Source: Gammaproteobacteria bacterium (lineage in GTDB: Bacteria > Pseudomonadota > Gammaproteobacteria > GRL18). Taken from it: a stretch of 12,223 bases of DNA. The position numbers and the translations under genes are program-made. The notes beneath the pieces were generated by a model. The model worked only from the letters and a program-made list of their open reading frames with translations. It was not told the origin of the DNA and made no database searches. Shown in pieces: positions 5,751 through 12,223 of this stretch (its first letter is position 1; each line of letters starts with the position of its first letter). The stretch spans positions 1-12,223 of the forward strand of contig WTAX01000152.1 of the NCBI GenBank assembly GCA_013139395.1, written 5' to 3'.

Positions 5751-7055
5751 AACCATAATTAATGGCTTGATACTTTTAACCTGACGGATCCAGGGTTTTG
5801 ATTTTAGTTGTAAGACGCCTGGTAGTGTCGTAATCGCGGCTTTTGCATCCTCATAGTCAGCATAAGATCCGTAGGTAAGAATAAAAGAAGTGTCCTTAAC
5901 TTTTTGTATTTTTAATACATAAGTGTGCTCATCAACAAATCGATCGGTTAAACGTGTAATACTACTATATTGTCTGGCCGATAATAATTGTAATGAATAA
6001 TAGTTATCATTAATTTTCTTAAACCTGTTGGCACTCTCTTCTATGCTTAAGTTTTTCAGGTTTGGGTTTCCCTCGCTTGATTGAGCAATAGTTTTAATCT
6101 CTGACTGAGTTGTTTTTGCATTATTTACAGCAAGTGACTGTGTGCTTTTTCCTGTTAGTTTCTGTAGTTGTCCATCGGCCTGTTTATAACCCACTTTTTG
6201 TGCCTGTCGATACCATTTTTTTGCCTGACGTACGTCTTTATTAATACCATAGCCGCCCTGTGCATAAATTTCTCCCAATAAAAACAAGGCCAGACCACTG
6301 CCGTCTTCTGCAGGTAATAATAATAAATCACGTGCCTGCTGATAATCCTTATCCACTCCCATACCCTGAAAATACATAAAGCCTAAATCACGCAATGCAT
6401 CTGTATCATGTTGATCAGCGGCCCTTTTTAGCCAAAAAATTCCTCTGTCGAGATCTAAAGCCGTTCCCTTGCCGGTAAGATATCGAGCCGCAAGACTATG
6501 CTGCGCCGGGCCATAGCCATTTTCAGAAGCCTGGTTAAACCAATAAGTGGCCTGTTGCTGATCCTGAGGACCACCCTCTCCCTTAGCATAAAGGTTGGCA
6601 ACATGAAATTGTGCTTGCAAATGACCTTGTTGTGCTGCTTGAATCAATAATTGACGTGCTTTATGGGGATCTTTTGTAACATCTAAACCTGCAGAATATT
6701 TTACTCCCAGATAATATTGGGCAGCGGGCAGGCCTTGCTTAGAAGCCAGCTGCAGATATTTTAAAGCCTGAGCCGGGTCTTTGTTAACCCCTTTACCCTG
6801 ATCATAAAGTAACCCAATCGAATATTGAGCTGCTGGATTCGCCTGTTTTGCCAGCGGCATCCATATATTAAGCGCAGTGATATAGTCACCCTTAGAAAAA
6901 TATAAAGCACCCTGATTAAAATTCTCATCTTCACCTGCAATTGACAACAAGGGACTGATAAATAAAATCAGGCATAAAATATGAATTAAGCGACGAATTA
7001 AAAATTGTATTTTAATATAATAGATACTAGAAAAATTATTTAATGAAATTAACAC
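5745..7055 (-). CDS. Secreted Sel1-like repeat protein with C-terminal SPOR domain, 436 aa
   Basis: The N-terminus has basic residues (R21, R22) followed by a hydrophobic stretch (about 23-38) ending in SIA-GED, a likely Sec signal peptide with an unusually long n-region. Residues about 45-298 are tandem Sel1/TPR-type repeats of about 36 residues, with recurring AQYxLGxxYxxGxGVxKDxxxAxxWxxxAAxxG units, about seven in all; this is a protein-binding solenoid. After a polar linker (about 300-348), residues 350-430 (YYSLQLLSA, FILTYGSYADYEDAKAAI, PWIRQVKSI) match the SPOR fold of DamX/FtsN-type proteins, which bind denuded peptidoglycan at division sites. An envelope or septum-associated role is inferred. 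The start is the GTG at 7055, the only plausible one, with CAGGG about 10 bases upstream. It converges with the acetyltransferase gene and diverges from prlC. Confidence 0.85.
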   Translation of the reverse strand: MLISLNNFSSIYYIKIQFLIRRLIHILCLILFISPLLSIAGEDENFNQGALYFSKGDYITALNIWMPLAKQANPAAQYSIGLLYDQGKGVNKDPAQALKYLQLASKQGLPAAQYYLGVKYSAGLDVTKDPHKARQLLIQAAQQGHLQAQFHVANLYAKGEGGPQDQQQATYWFNQASENGYGPAQHSLAARYLTGKGTALDLDRGIFWLKRAADQHDTDALRDLGFMYFQGMGVDKDYQQARDLLLLPAEDGSGLALFLLGEIYAQGGYGINKDVRQAKKWYRQAQKVGYKQADGQLQKLTGKSTQSLAVNNAKTTQSEIKTIAQSSEGNPNLKNLSIEESANRFKKINDNYYSLQLLSARQYSSITRLTDRFVDEHTYVLKIQKVKDTSFILTYGSYADYEDAKAAITTLPGVLQLKSKPWIRQVKSIKPLIMVK

Positions 7056-7154
7056 GACAACACCCTGTATAAATCATTGGAGATTCAGTATAGTTAAAAC
7101 TGAACAAATAATTAAGTGTGAAATGAATTATAAGCTTTTTAAATTGGAAATTTT

Positions 7155-9197
7155 ATGACTAACCCTTTATTGGATTTAGGCGGCCTGCCCCGTTTTGGTC
7201 AGATTGAAGCAATACACGTGATACCTGCTATAGAACACCTGCTGTCAGAAAACCGCCAGCTGTTAAGTGACTTGCTGGCTGATTCCAACGCACCTTATAC
7301 CTGGGATAATCTTTTACAAGTAATGCAGGAAATGGATGATAGGCTCAACCGGGCATGGTCTCCCGTAAGCCATCTAAATTCAGTCAAAAATTCTGATGAG
7401 TTACGTGCTGCTCATGAACATTGCCTGCCCTTATTGAGTGAATATCATACGGAGATTGGACAAAATAATCATCTTTATACTGCAATAAAATCCATTGTGG
7501 ATAGTGATCAATATGACTCACTCTCCCCTGCACAAAAAAAAATCATTCAGAACAAGCAACGAGATTTTCACCTTTCTGGTATTGATCTTGACGAAGATAA
7601 AAAAAATCAATTCAAAGAGATTAAGCAGCAGCTTGCAAAATTAAAATCCAATTATGAAAACAACGTATTGGATGCCACCAATGGCTGGCAAAAAATAATA
7701 ACGGACAAATCACAACTCACTGGACTACCTGATTCAGCACTGGCAATGGCAAAACAGGCGGCAGAGCTTGAATCTGTCGAGGGCTGGCTTTTTAATCTGC
7801 AATTCCCCAGCTATTTTGCCATTATGACCCATGCCGATCAGCGTGAATTACGCGCACAGTTTTATACCGCCTACTGCACTCGTGCATCTGATCAAGGGCC
7901 CAATGCAGGCAAATGGGATAATACGGATAATATGGAACGTATTATGTGTTTACGCCAGAAACTGGCACAACTATTGGATTTTAATAACTACGCAGAATAT
8001 TCTCTGGCTACTAAAATGGCTGATTCAACTGATAAAGTCATTGATTTTTTACAGCAATTAGCAGAAAAATCAAAGACTGTTGCCCAACAGGATATTACTC
8101 AACTCAAAGCTTATGCAGCTGAACATCTTGGCATTGCAGATTTACAGGCCTGGGATCTCAACTATGCAGCAGAAAAACTGCGTCTGCATCAATATGATAT
8201 TTCGCAAGAAACATTGAAGCCTTATTTTCCTGAGGATCAGGTTATTGAAGGCTTATTTGCCATTGTTAAACGCTTATATAATATTGATATTAGTGCTGTA
8301 TCCGGCGTTGAAACCTGGCATCCTGATGTCAGATTTTATGAAATTAAAGATACCCAAGGCGTATTACGAGGACAGTTTTATCTGGATCTTTATGCACGGC
8401 CGCACAAACGCGGTGGTGCCTGGATGGATGAGTGTATTGTGCGTCATGCCTATAAAGGGATGATACAAATTCCTGTCACCTATTTAACCTGTAACCTCAC
8501 GCCCCCTATTGGTGATGAGCCTGCTTTGTTTACTCATGATGAAGTCAATACACTTTTCCATGAATTTGGTCATGGCTTGCAGCACATGTTAACTCAGGTT
8601 GATTATTCCGCTGTTTCAGGTATTAATGGTGTACCCTGGGATGCTGTTGAACTTCCCAGTCAATTTATGGAAAACTGGTGTTGGGAAAAAGAGTCCTTAA
8701 ATTTAATCGCCAGGCACTATCAGACTGGAGAAACCTTACCCGATGAAATCTTTGCTAAAATGAATGCAGCGAAAAATTTTCAATCAGGAATGCAAATGCT
8801 AAGACAAATAGAGTTTGCTTTATTTGATTTTAACCTGCATATTCATTATCAATGTAACGCTCTGCCGCAGGTGCAAAAGACACTGGATGAAACCCGGCAA
8901 ACAATTTCTGTATTTATTCCCCCTGAATTTAACCGTTTTCAACATGCTTTTACACATATTTTTTCTGGCGGCTATTCTGCAGGGTACTATAGTTATAAAT
9001 GGGCAGAAGTGTTATCTGCTGATGCTTTTTCCCTGTTTGAAGAAAAAGGCATTTTTGATCAACACAGCGGGGAACAATTTCTTCATAATATTCTGGAGAT
9101 GGGAGGCGTTGAAGAACCAATGGATCTCTATGTTCGCTTCAGGGGACGAAAGCCGACCATTGATGCTTTGTTGAGACATAGTGGTATTACCGTATAA
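7155..9197 (+). CDS. prlC: Oligopeptidase A (M3 metallopeptidase), 680 aa
   Basis: Cytosolic zinc endopeptidase of the thimet/M3A family that degrades short peptides, including cleaved signal peptides. The length is that of E. coli PrlC/OpdA (680 aa), and the N-terminus MTNPLLDLGGLPRF is typical. The zinc site is HEFGH at 469-473 (H469, E470, H473), with the third ligand E499 in DAVELPSQFMENW. The substrate-binding loop GGYSAGYYSYKW is at 605-616. No frameshift or missing catalytic residue is seen. The start at 7155 has only a weak site (TTGGAAA) 5-8 bases upstream. It is divergent from the Sel1-SPOR gene, with a 99-base gap, and the SH3-domain gene follows after 21 bases, so the two are probably on one transcript. 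Confidence 0.96.
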   Translation: MTNPLLDLGGLPRFGQIEAIHVIPAIEHLLSENRQLLSDLLADSNAPYTWDNLLQVMQEMDDRLNRAWSPVSHLNSVKNSDELRAAHEHCLPLLSEYHTEIGQNNHLYTAIKSIVDSDQYDSLSPAQKKIIQNKQRDFHLSGIDLDEDKKNQFKEIKQQLAKLKSNYENNVLDATNGWQKIITDKSQLTGLPDSALAMAKQAAELESVEGWLFNLQFPSYFAIMTHADQRELRAQFYTAYCTRASDQGPNAGKWDNTDNMERIMCLRQKLAQLLDFNNYAEYSLATKMADSTDKVIDFLQQLAEKSKTVAQQDITQLKAYAAEHLGIADLQAWDLNYAAEKLRLHQYDISQETLKPYFPEDQVIEGLFAIVKRLYNIDISAVSGVETWHPDVRFYEIKDTQGVLRGQFYLDLYARPHKRGGAWMDECIVRHAYKGMIQIPVTYLTCNLTPPIGDEPALFTHDEVNTLFHEFGHGLQHMLTQVDYSAVSGINGVPWDAVELPSQFMENWCWEKESLNLIARHYQTGETLPDEIFAKMNAAKNFQSGMQMLRQIEFALFDFNLHIHYQCNALPQVQKTLDETRQTISVFIPPEFNRFQHAFTHIFSGGYSAGYYSYKWAEVLSADAFSLFEEKGIFDQHSGEQFLHNILEMGGVEEPMDLYVRFRGRKPTIDALLRHSGITV

Positions 9198-9218
9198 TAA
9201 AATAAAAAGAAGGTATTT

Positions 9219-10010
9219 ATGAAACAGAATCCTAAATTTAAATTATATCATCAAGCTGTCTTATGCCTGTTATCAATAATTACATTCATATCAGCATCAC
9301 AAGTATCAGCTCAGGAAGAAGGGCAATATTTTATTAGTCCCCGATTACAATTGGGTCTGCATACAGAGGCCAGTCTGGAAAGTCCCATAAAAAAATTAAT
9401 CGCCAGTGGTATGGCCGTTGAAGTCATAAAAACAGAGAAAGAGTTCAGCCTGATTAAAATATCAGACGGTACAGAAGGCTGGATAAAAGCTCGATTTTTG
9501 ACTCAGGATGAACCTTCAAGACTAACAGTAGATAAACTGGAAAAAGCACTGCAAGACGCATTAAATAATAATTCTATTTCTGATTCAGCTGCTGCTTCAC
9601 AAGCACCTGTCACGGACACAGCGTCTGAAGCCCAATTATCTGATGAAGAAAGGGCTGCTTATGAAGAAACCGTCTCAGCACTACAAGAAGAGCTTAAAGC
9701 CTGGGAACAGTTAGATGCTCAAGATAAGCAGGCGCAAAAAATTCAGGCCGAAAAAAGTAATCAGCAGCTGCAAAAACGCTTGTCAATGATTGCCTCTCTG
9801 GCAATGGGTGAAGAAGTAGCAAGTAATCAATTTGATGTCAGTACACTCATTGAATTACCAACAATAATAGACAGCTCCGATACTAATATTTTCAAATTAT
9901 TCAAAAAAAACTATCTGATTCTGGCAATGGTTTCCGGGCTGAGTTTTTTATTCGGAATATTTGTGATGGATGCCTTTAATCGAAGGCGTCATGGCGGCTA
10001 TAGAGTCTAA
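9219..10010 (+). CDS. TIGR04211/YgiM-type SH3-domain membrane protein, 263 aa
   Basis: Domains in order: a Sec signal peptide (1-31, hydrophobic 13-26, predicted cut after QVSA); a bacterial SH3 domain (about 36-98) with the closing strand DGTEGWIKARFLT (83-95); a low-complexity Ser/Ala linker (about 115-140); an acidic-basic coiled coil (about 141-190); a second linker; and a C-terminal transmembrane helix (about 232-250) followed by basic FNRRRHGGYRV. This architecture is that of the YgiM/TIGR04211 family: SH3 domain in the periplasm, anchored in the inner membrane with a short cytoplasmic tail. The molecular function is not established; binding to cell-wall peptides is an inference from the SH3b fold. 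A good Shine-Dalgarno site (AGAAGG, 7 bases upstream) supports the start. It lies 21 bases after prlC. Confidence 0.88.
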   Translation: MKQNPKFKLYHQAVLCLLSIITFISASQVSAQEEGQYFISPRLQLGLHTEASLESPIKKLIASGMAVEVIKTEKEFSLIKISDGTEGWIKARFLTQDEPSRLTVDKLEKALQDALNNNSISDSAAASQAPVTDTASEAQLSDEERAAYEETVSALQEELKAWEQLDAQDKQAQKIQAEKSNQQLQKRLSMIASLAMGEEVASNQFDVSTLIELPTIIDSSDTNIFKLFKKNYLILAMVSGLSFLFGIFVMDAFNRRRHGGYRV

Positions 10011-10058
10011 GGACTGTCGATTCTAAAGACAGCTCTAAATACATCTCTAAATAAAAGT
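10006..10058 (+). repeat. Short degenerate tandem repeats after the SH3 gene
   Basis: TCTAA recurs at 10006, 10022, 10034 and 10046, the last three spaced by exactly 12 bases, with the last two units sharing CTCTAAATA. A weak 5-bp stem CTGTC/GACAG (10014-10018 with 10028-10032) lies within it. It is a small imperfect repeat between the stop codon and the GC-rich hairpin; no function can be assigned. Confidence 0.4.
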
Positions 10059-10080
10059 GCCGGGGAGGGATAACCCCGGC
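10059..10080. terminator. GC-rich terminator-like hairpin
   Basis: GCCGGGG (10059-10065) and CCCCGGC (10074-10080) form a perfect 7-bp stem with an 8-base loop, about 50 bases after the SH3 gene. On the plus strand only an AT-rich, not T-rich, tail follows (CGATTAAATAAT). On the minus strand a U-rich tail (ACTTTTATTT) follows. Position favours an end for the prlC-SH3 transcript, but the tail favours leftward transcription, for which no gene is visible to the right. Confidence 0.5.
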
Positions 10081-10260
10081 CGATTAAATAATCCAAAGAA
10101 ATGTAATGACAAGATGCCTCTTTTTATTTCTGTGCAGTGTGTGAAAAGGTCATCCAGTAAGCAACTCGCTGCTGCTGTTTGCACTAAGTCGCTTACTTAC
10201 ATAGACATTGTAATAATTAATTAGTTCAATACAATGAACTGGTTCAAAGTTCTTTATTTT
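10081..10260. other. Non-coding gap, first part (no gene seen)
   Basis: This is the left part of the 456-base gap between the SH3 gene and ubiD. I find no ORF with a plausible start and Shine-Dalgarno site on either strand, and no tRNA-like fold. It holds two small inverted repeats: AGTAAGC (10156-10162) with GCTTACT (10191-10197), and AGTTCA (10223-10228) with TGAACT (10235-10240). No convincing promoter for ubiD is present here. A small RNA cannot be excluded. Confidence 0.5.
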
Positions 10261-10440
10261 AACCTAAATTAATCAGTTGAATCGTAGCGAGAGCGATCAA
10301 GGTGCTGGAGATTCAAGGCTTTGCAGATTATTTTGGATTTATTCGTAGTCACCCTACGGGTGAATTCAAAATGCTCTGAAAAGTCTTGAAGATTCAGTGC
10401 CTTGGACGCTCGCAGTAGGTTTAACTGATTTATTTAGGTT
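10261..10440. repeat. 180-bp imperfect palindrome upstream of ubiD
   Basis: The whole segment folds back on itself. The outer 18 bases AACCTAAATTAATCAGTT (10261-10278) and their partner (10423-10440) match at 17 of 18 positions. Inward, GCGAGAGCGATCAAGG pairs with CCTTGGACGCTCGC, then CTG-A-TTCAAG-CTTT-CAGA-ATTTTG blocks pair with their complements with scattered mismatches. The apex is CACCC-TAC-GGGTG (10350-10362). It ends 26 bases before the ubiD start. No ORF lies in it, and no second copy occurs in this window. Non-autonomous mobile elements (MITE-like) and dispersed palindromic repeats look like this; an RNA hairpin in the ubiD leader is an alternative. No clear target-site duplication is seen. 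Confidence 0.85.
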
Positions 10441-10466
10441 TAAGTTACTAATTTAAAAGGGTTTAT

Positions 10467-11930
10467 ATGAAATACAACGATTTGCGTGAATTTATTGATA
10501 AATTAGAAGAAATTGGTGAACTTAAGCGCATTCAGCATCCTGTTGATCCTAATCTGGAAATGACTGAAATTGCTGACAGGGTGCTGCGTGCTGAAGGACC
10601 GGCATTATTATTTGAAAACCCAACAGGGCATTCCATACCTGTTTTGGCCAATCTTTTTGGCACACCCAGACGTGTTGCACTGGGTATGGGTGAAAATGAT
10701 GTCTCACAATTACGTGAAATCGGCAAGCTACTGGCTTTTCTAAAAGAACCTGAGCCACCCAGGGGGTTTAAAGCAGCAATGAAAACCTTGCCAATTTATC
10801 GAAAAGTACTCGATATGGCACCTAAAATTGTTAGACGTGCGCCCTGTCAAAAGATTGTCCTGGAAGGCGATGATGTCGATCTCAATCAACTTCCCATTCA
10901 AACCTGTTGGCCGGAAGATGCCGGACCATTGATCACCTGGGGATTAGTGGTAACCAAAGGTCCCAATAAAGAACGTCAAAATCTGGGTATTTATCGGCAG
11001 CAGGTGATTGCAAAAAATCGAGTGATTATGCGTTGGCTGGCTCATCGCGGTGGTGCTCTGGACTATAAAGAATGGCAGGAACAACATCCTGGCGAGCGTT
11101 TTCCCATTTCTGTTGCTCTGGGTACTGATCCAGCAACTATTTTAGCTGCCGTTACCCCCGTGCCTGATTCATTATCAGAATATGCATTTGCCGGTCTGCT
11201 GCGTGGTGCAAAAACAGAATTAGTGAAATCCATTGGTAACGATCTGCATGTACCTGCCAGCAGTGAAATTGTACTCGAAGGCTATCTTGAGCCTGGTGAT
11301 GAGGCACCAGAAGGGCCTTTTGGTGATCATACCGGTTATTACAATGAAGTGGATAATTTTCCTGTATTCACTATTGAACGAATAACCATGCGTAAAGATC
11401 CCATTTATCATAGCACCTATACCGGACGCCCACCCGATGAACCCGCTGTTTTGGGTGTTGCCTTAAATGAAGTATTTGTACCCATACTGCAAAAACAATT
11501 TCCTGAAATAGTGGATTTTTATTTACCGCCTGAAGGCTGCTCTTATCGTATGGCAGTGGTCAGCATGAAAAAACAGTATCCCGGTCACGCAAAAAGAGTG
11601 ATGTTTGGCGTTTGGTCGTTTTTACGTCAATTCATGTATACTAAATTTGTTATTGTCTGTGATGATGATGTCAATGTACGAGACTGGAATGATGTCATCT
11701 GGGCGATGACGACACGAATGGATCCTGCCAGAGATACCTTATTAGTAGAAAACACTCCTATTGATTATCTTGACTTTGCTTCACCGGTATCTGGTCTGGG
11801 CTCAAAAATGGGTATGGATGCGACCAATAAATGGCCGGGTGAAACCGATAGAGAATGGGGGCGTGCTATTGTTAAAGATGAAGAAGTTGTTAAAAAAGTA
11901 GATGCTATGTGGGATAAATTAGGTCTTTAA
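10467..11930 (+). CDS. ubiD: 4-hydroxy-3-polyprenylbenzoate decarboxylase, prenyl-FMN dependent, 487 aa
   Basis: Decarboxylates 3-polyprenyl-4-hydroxybenzoate in ubiquinone synthesis, using prenylated FMN made by UbiX. The length fits E. coli UbiD (497). Signatures are [10 protein letters not shown] (171-180), holding the conserved N172 and R177 of the cofactor/metal site; [10 protein letters not shown] (188-197); [11 protein letters not shown] (237-247) with the metal-ligand E238; and [13 protein letters not shown] (281-293) with the catalytic acidic residues E282 and D287. The N-terminus [20 protein letters not shown] is typical. AAAAGGG 5 bases before the ATG supports the start. ubiX is not in this window. 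The gene lies directly downstream of the 180-bp palindrome, so its promoter must lie within or before the palindrome, or in the few bases after it, where I see no good hexamers. A secreted repeat protein follows 16 bases later. Confidence 0.96.
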   Translation: MKYNDLREFIDKLEEIGELKRIQHPVDPNLEMTEIADRVLRAEGPALLFENPTGHSIPVLANLFGTPRRVALGMGENDVSQLREIGKLLAFLKEPEPPRGFKAAMKTLPIYRKVLDMAPKIVRRAPCQKIVLEGDDVDLNQLPIQTCWPEDAGPLITWGLVVTKGPNKERQNLGIYRQQVIAKNRVIMRWLAHRGGALDYKEWQEQHPGERFPISVALGTDPATILAAVTPVPDSLSEYAFAGLLRGAKTELVKSIGNDLHVPASSEIVLEGYLEPGDEAPEGPFGDHTGYYNEVDNFPVFTIERITMRKDPIYHSTYTGRPPDEPAVLGVALNEVFVPILQKQFPEIVDFYLPPEGCSYRMAVVSMKKQYPGHAKRVMFGVWSFLRQFMYTKFVIVCDDDVNVRDWNDVIWAMTTRMDPARDTLLVENTPIDYLDFASPVSGLGSKMGMDATNKWPGETDREWGRAIVKDEEVVKKVDAMWDKLGL

Positions 11931-11946
11931 AATTAAGGAGTTTATG

Positions 11947-12223
11947 ATGAAACATGTACGTCCTATTATCACTATTGTGCTGTTTGTGTTTATGAGCATC
12001 TCTGTTCAAGCCATTGAGCTTATAGATAAAAAAGGTGCTTTTGATTCAAAAACATTTGATGGCAAGATCTATAATGACCGGGGCAAATATACAGGCATGA
12101 TCACTCCTGAAGGAAAAATGTACGATGCAGAAGGGCAATTTACCGGTCAGATAAGAGGCCAGAGCATTCTTGATCAGAACGGGGGGACTAAAGGCTTCAT
12201 CCGGGATGGAAAAATATATGATA
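11947..12223 (+). CDS. Secreted repeat protein resembling 5-fold beta-flower proteins, 3' end outside window
   Basis: Only the first 92 codons are visible. Residues 1-22 form a Sec signal peptide (hydrophobic about 8-19, predicted cut after VQA). From residue 39 a 17-residue repeat begins: GKIYNDRGKYTGMITPE (39-55), GKMYDAEGQFTGQIRGQ (56-72), a divergent SILDQNGGTKGFIRD (73-87), then GKIYD. The G-K-I/M-Y-D/N...G-x-Y/F-T-G-x-I pattern is that of short beta-hairpin blades, as in proteins annotated '5-fold beta-flower'. The function is unknown; the protein is predicted to be periplasmic or surface exposed. AAGGAG (11935-11940) lies 6 bases before this ATG and only 3 before the adjacent in-frame ATG at 11944, so 11947 is preferred. 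No terminator separates it from ubiD, so read-through is likely. Confidence 0.7.
   Translation, partial: MKHVRPIITIVLFVFMSISVQAIELIDKKGAFDSKTFDGKIYNDRGKYTGMITPEGKMYDAEGQFTGQIRGQSILDQNGGTKGFIRDGKIYD

Noticed and set aside
7087..7115. Promoter for the Sel1-SPOR gene (TTAATT-N17-TATACT on the minus strand)
   Set aside because: The -10 is good but the -35 matches only 3 of 6; in AT-rich DNA this is expected by chance.
8815..9174. 119-codon open frame inside prlC
   Set aside because: It is an out-of-frame shadow of the conserved catalytic part of prlC, rich in Cys/Phe/Ile as shadows are; the prlC frame is intact.
10081..10260. tRNA or CRISPR-like structure in the gap before ubiD
   Set aside because: No cloverleaf, no CCA-type acceptor and no regularly spaced repeats are present; only two short inverted repeats.
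10532..10758. Two overlapping minus-strand open frames inside ubiD
   Set aside because: They are antisense to well-conserved UbiD sequence and show no start signals or recognisable family.
1..12223. Defence system or mobile island
   Set aside because: No restriction, nuclease, toxin-antitoxin, transposase or integrase genes are visible; the genes are ordinary chromosomal functions.

Overview
The window reads as an AT-leaning chromosomal segment of a motile gammaproteobacterium. The support is a full-length PrlC-type oligopeptidase A, an E. coli-length glutathione reductase, a YgiM/TIGR04211-type SH3 membrane protein, an E. coli-type UbiD, a YrdA-like gamma carbonic anhydrase and a flagellin. 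I cannot place it more finely. There are no rRNA or tRNA genes, no transposase, no integrase and no CRISPR array.

Layout. The left third is on the minus strand: a 3'-truncated diacylglycerol-kinase-fold protein (1-908) that has lost its catalytic motifs; a short monocistronic flagellin (1174-1989) with a textbook terminator; a 78-residue heavy-metal-domain-like protein without CXXC (2156-2392), which has its own strong promoter and an overlapping dyad; and a gamma carbonic anhydrase (2568-3104) directly downstream of glutathione reductase (3128-4480). From 4481 transcription diverges: an HD-domain protein and a hexapeptide acetyltransferase overlap by 4 bases (4627-5663). A minus-strand Sel1-repeat/SPOR envelope protein follows (5745-7055). 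The right part is on the plus strand: prlC, a TIGR04211-type SH3/coiled-coil/membrane protein, a 456-base gap, ubiD, and the start of a secreted repeat protein resembling beta-flower proteins, which runs off the window.

Function. Most genes are housekeeping or envelope functions: thiol redox (gor), metal handling (gamma-CA and perhaps the HMA-like protein), cytosolic peptide turnover (prlC), ubiquinone synthesis (ubiD), and envelope or peptidoglycan-associated proteins (Sel1-SPOR, SH3 protein, beta-flower-like protein). I see no multi-gene novel system. The strongest unexplained items are the 180-bp near-perfect palindrome just upstream of ubiD (10261-10440), the catalytically eroded lipid-kinase-fold protein at the left edge, the CXXC-less HMA-like protein with a dyad-overlapped promoter, and a glutathione reductase lacking one of the two arginines that hold NADPH in the E. 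coli enzyme.
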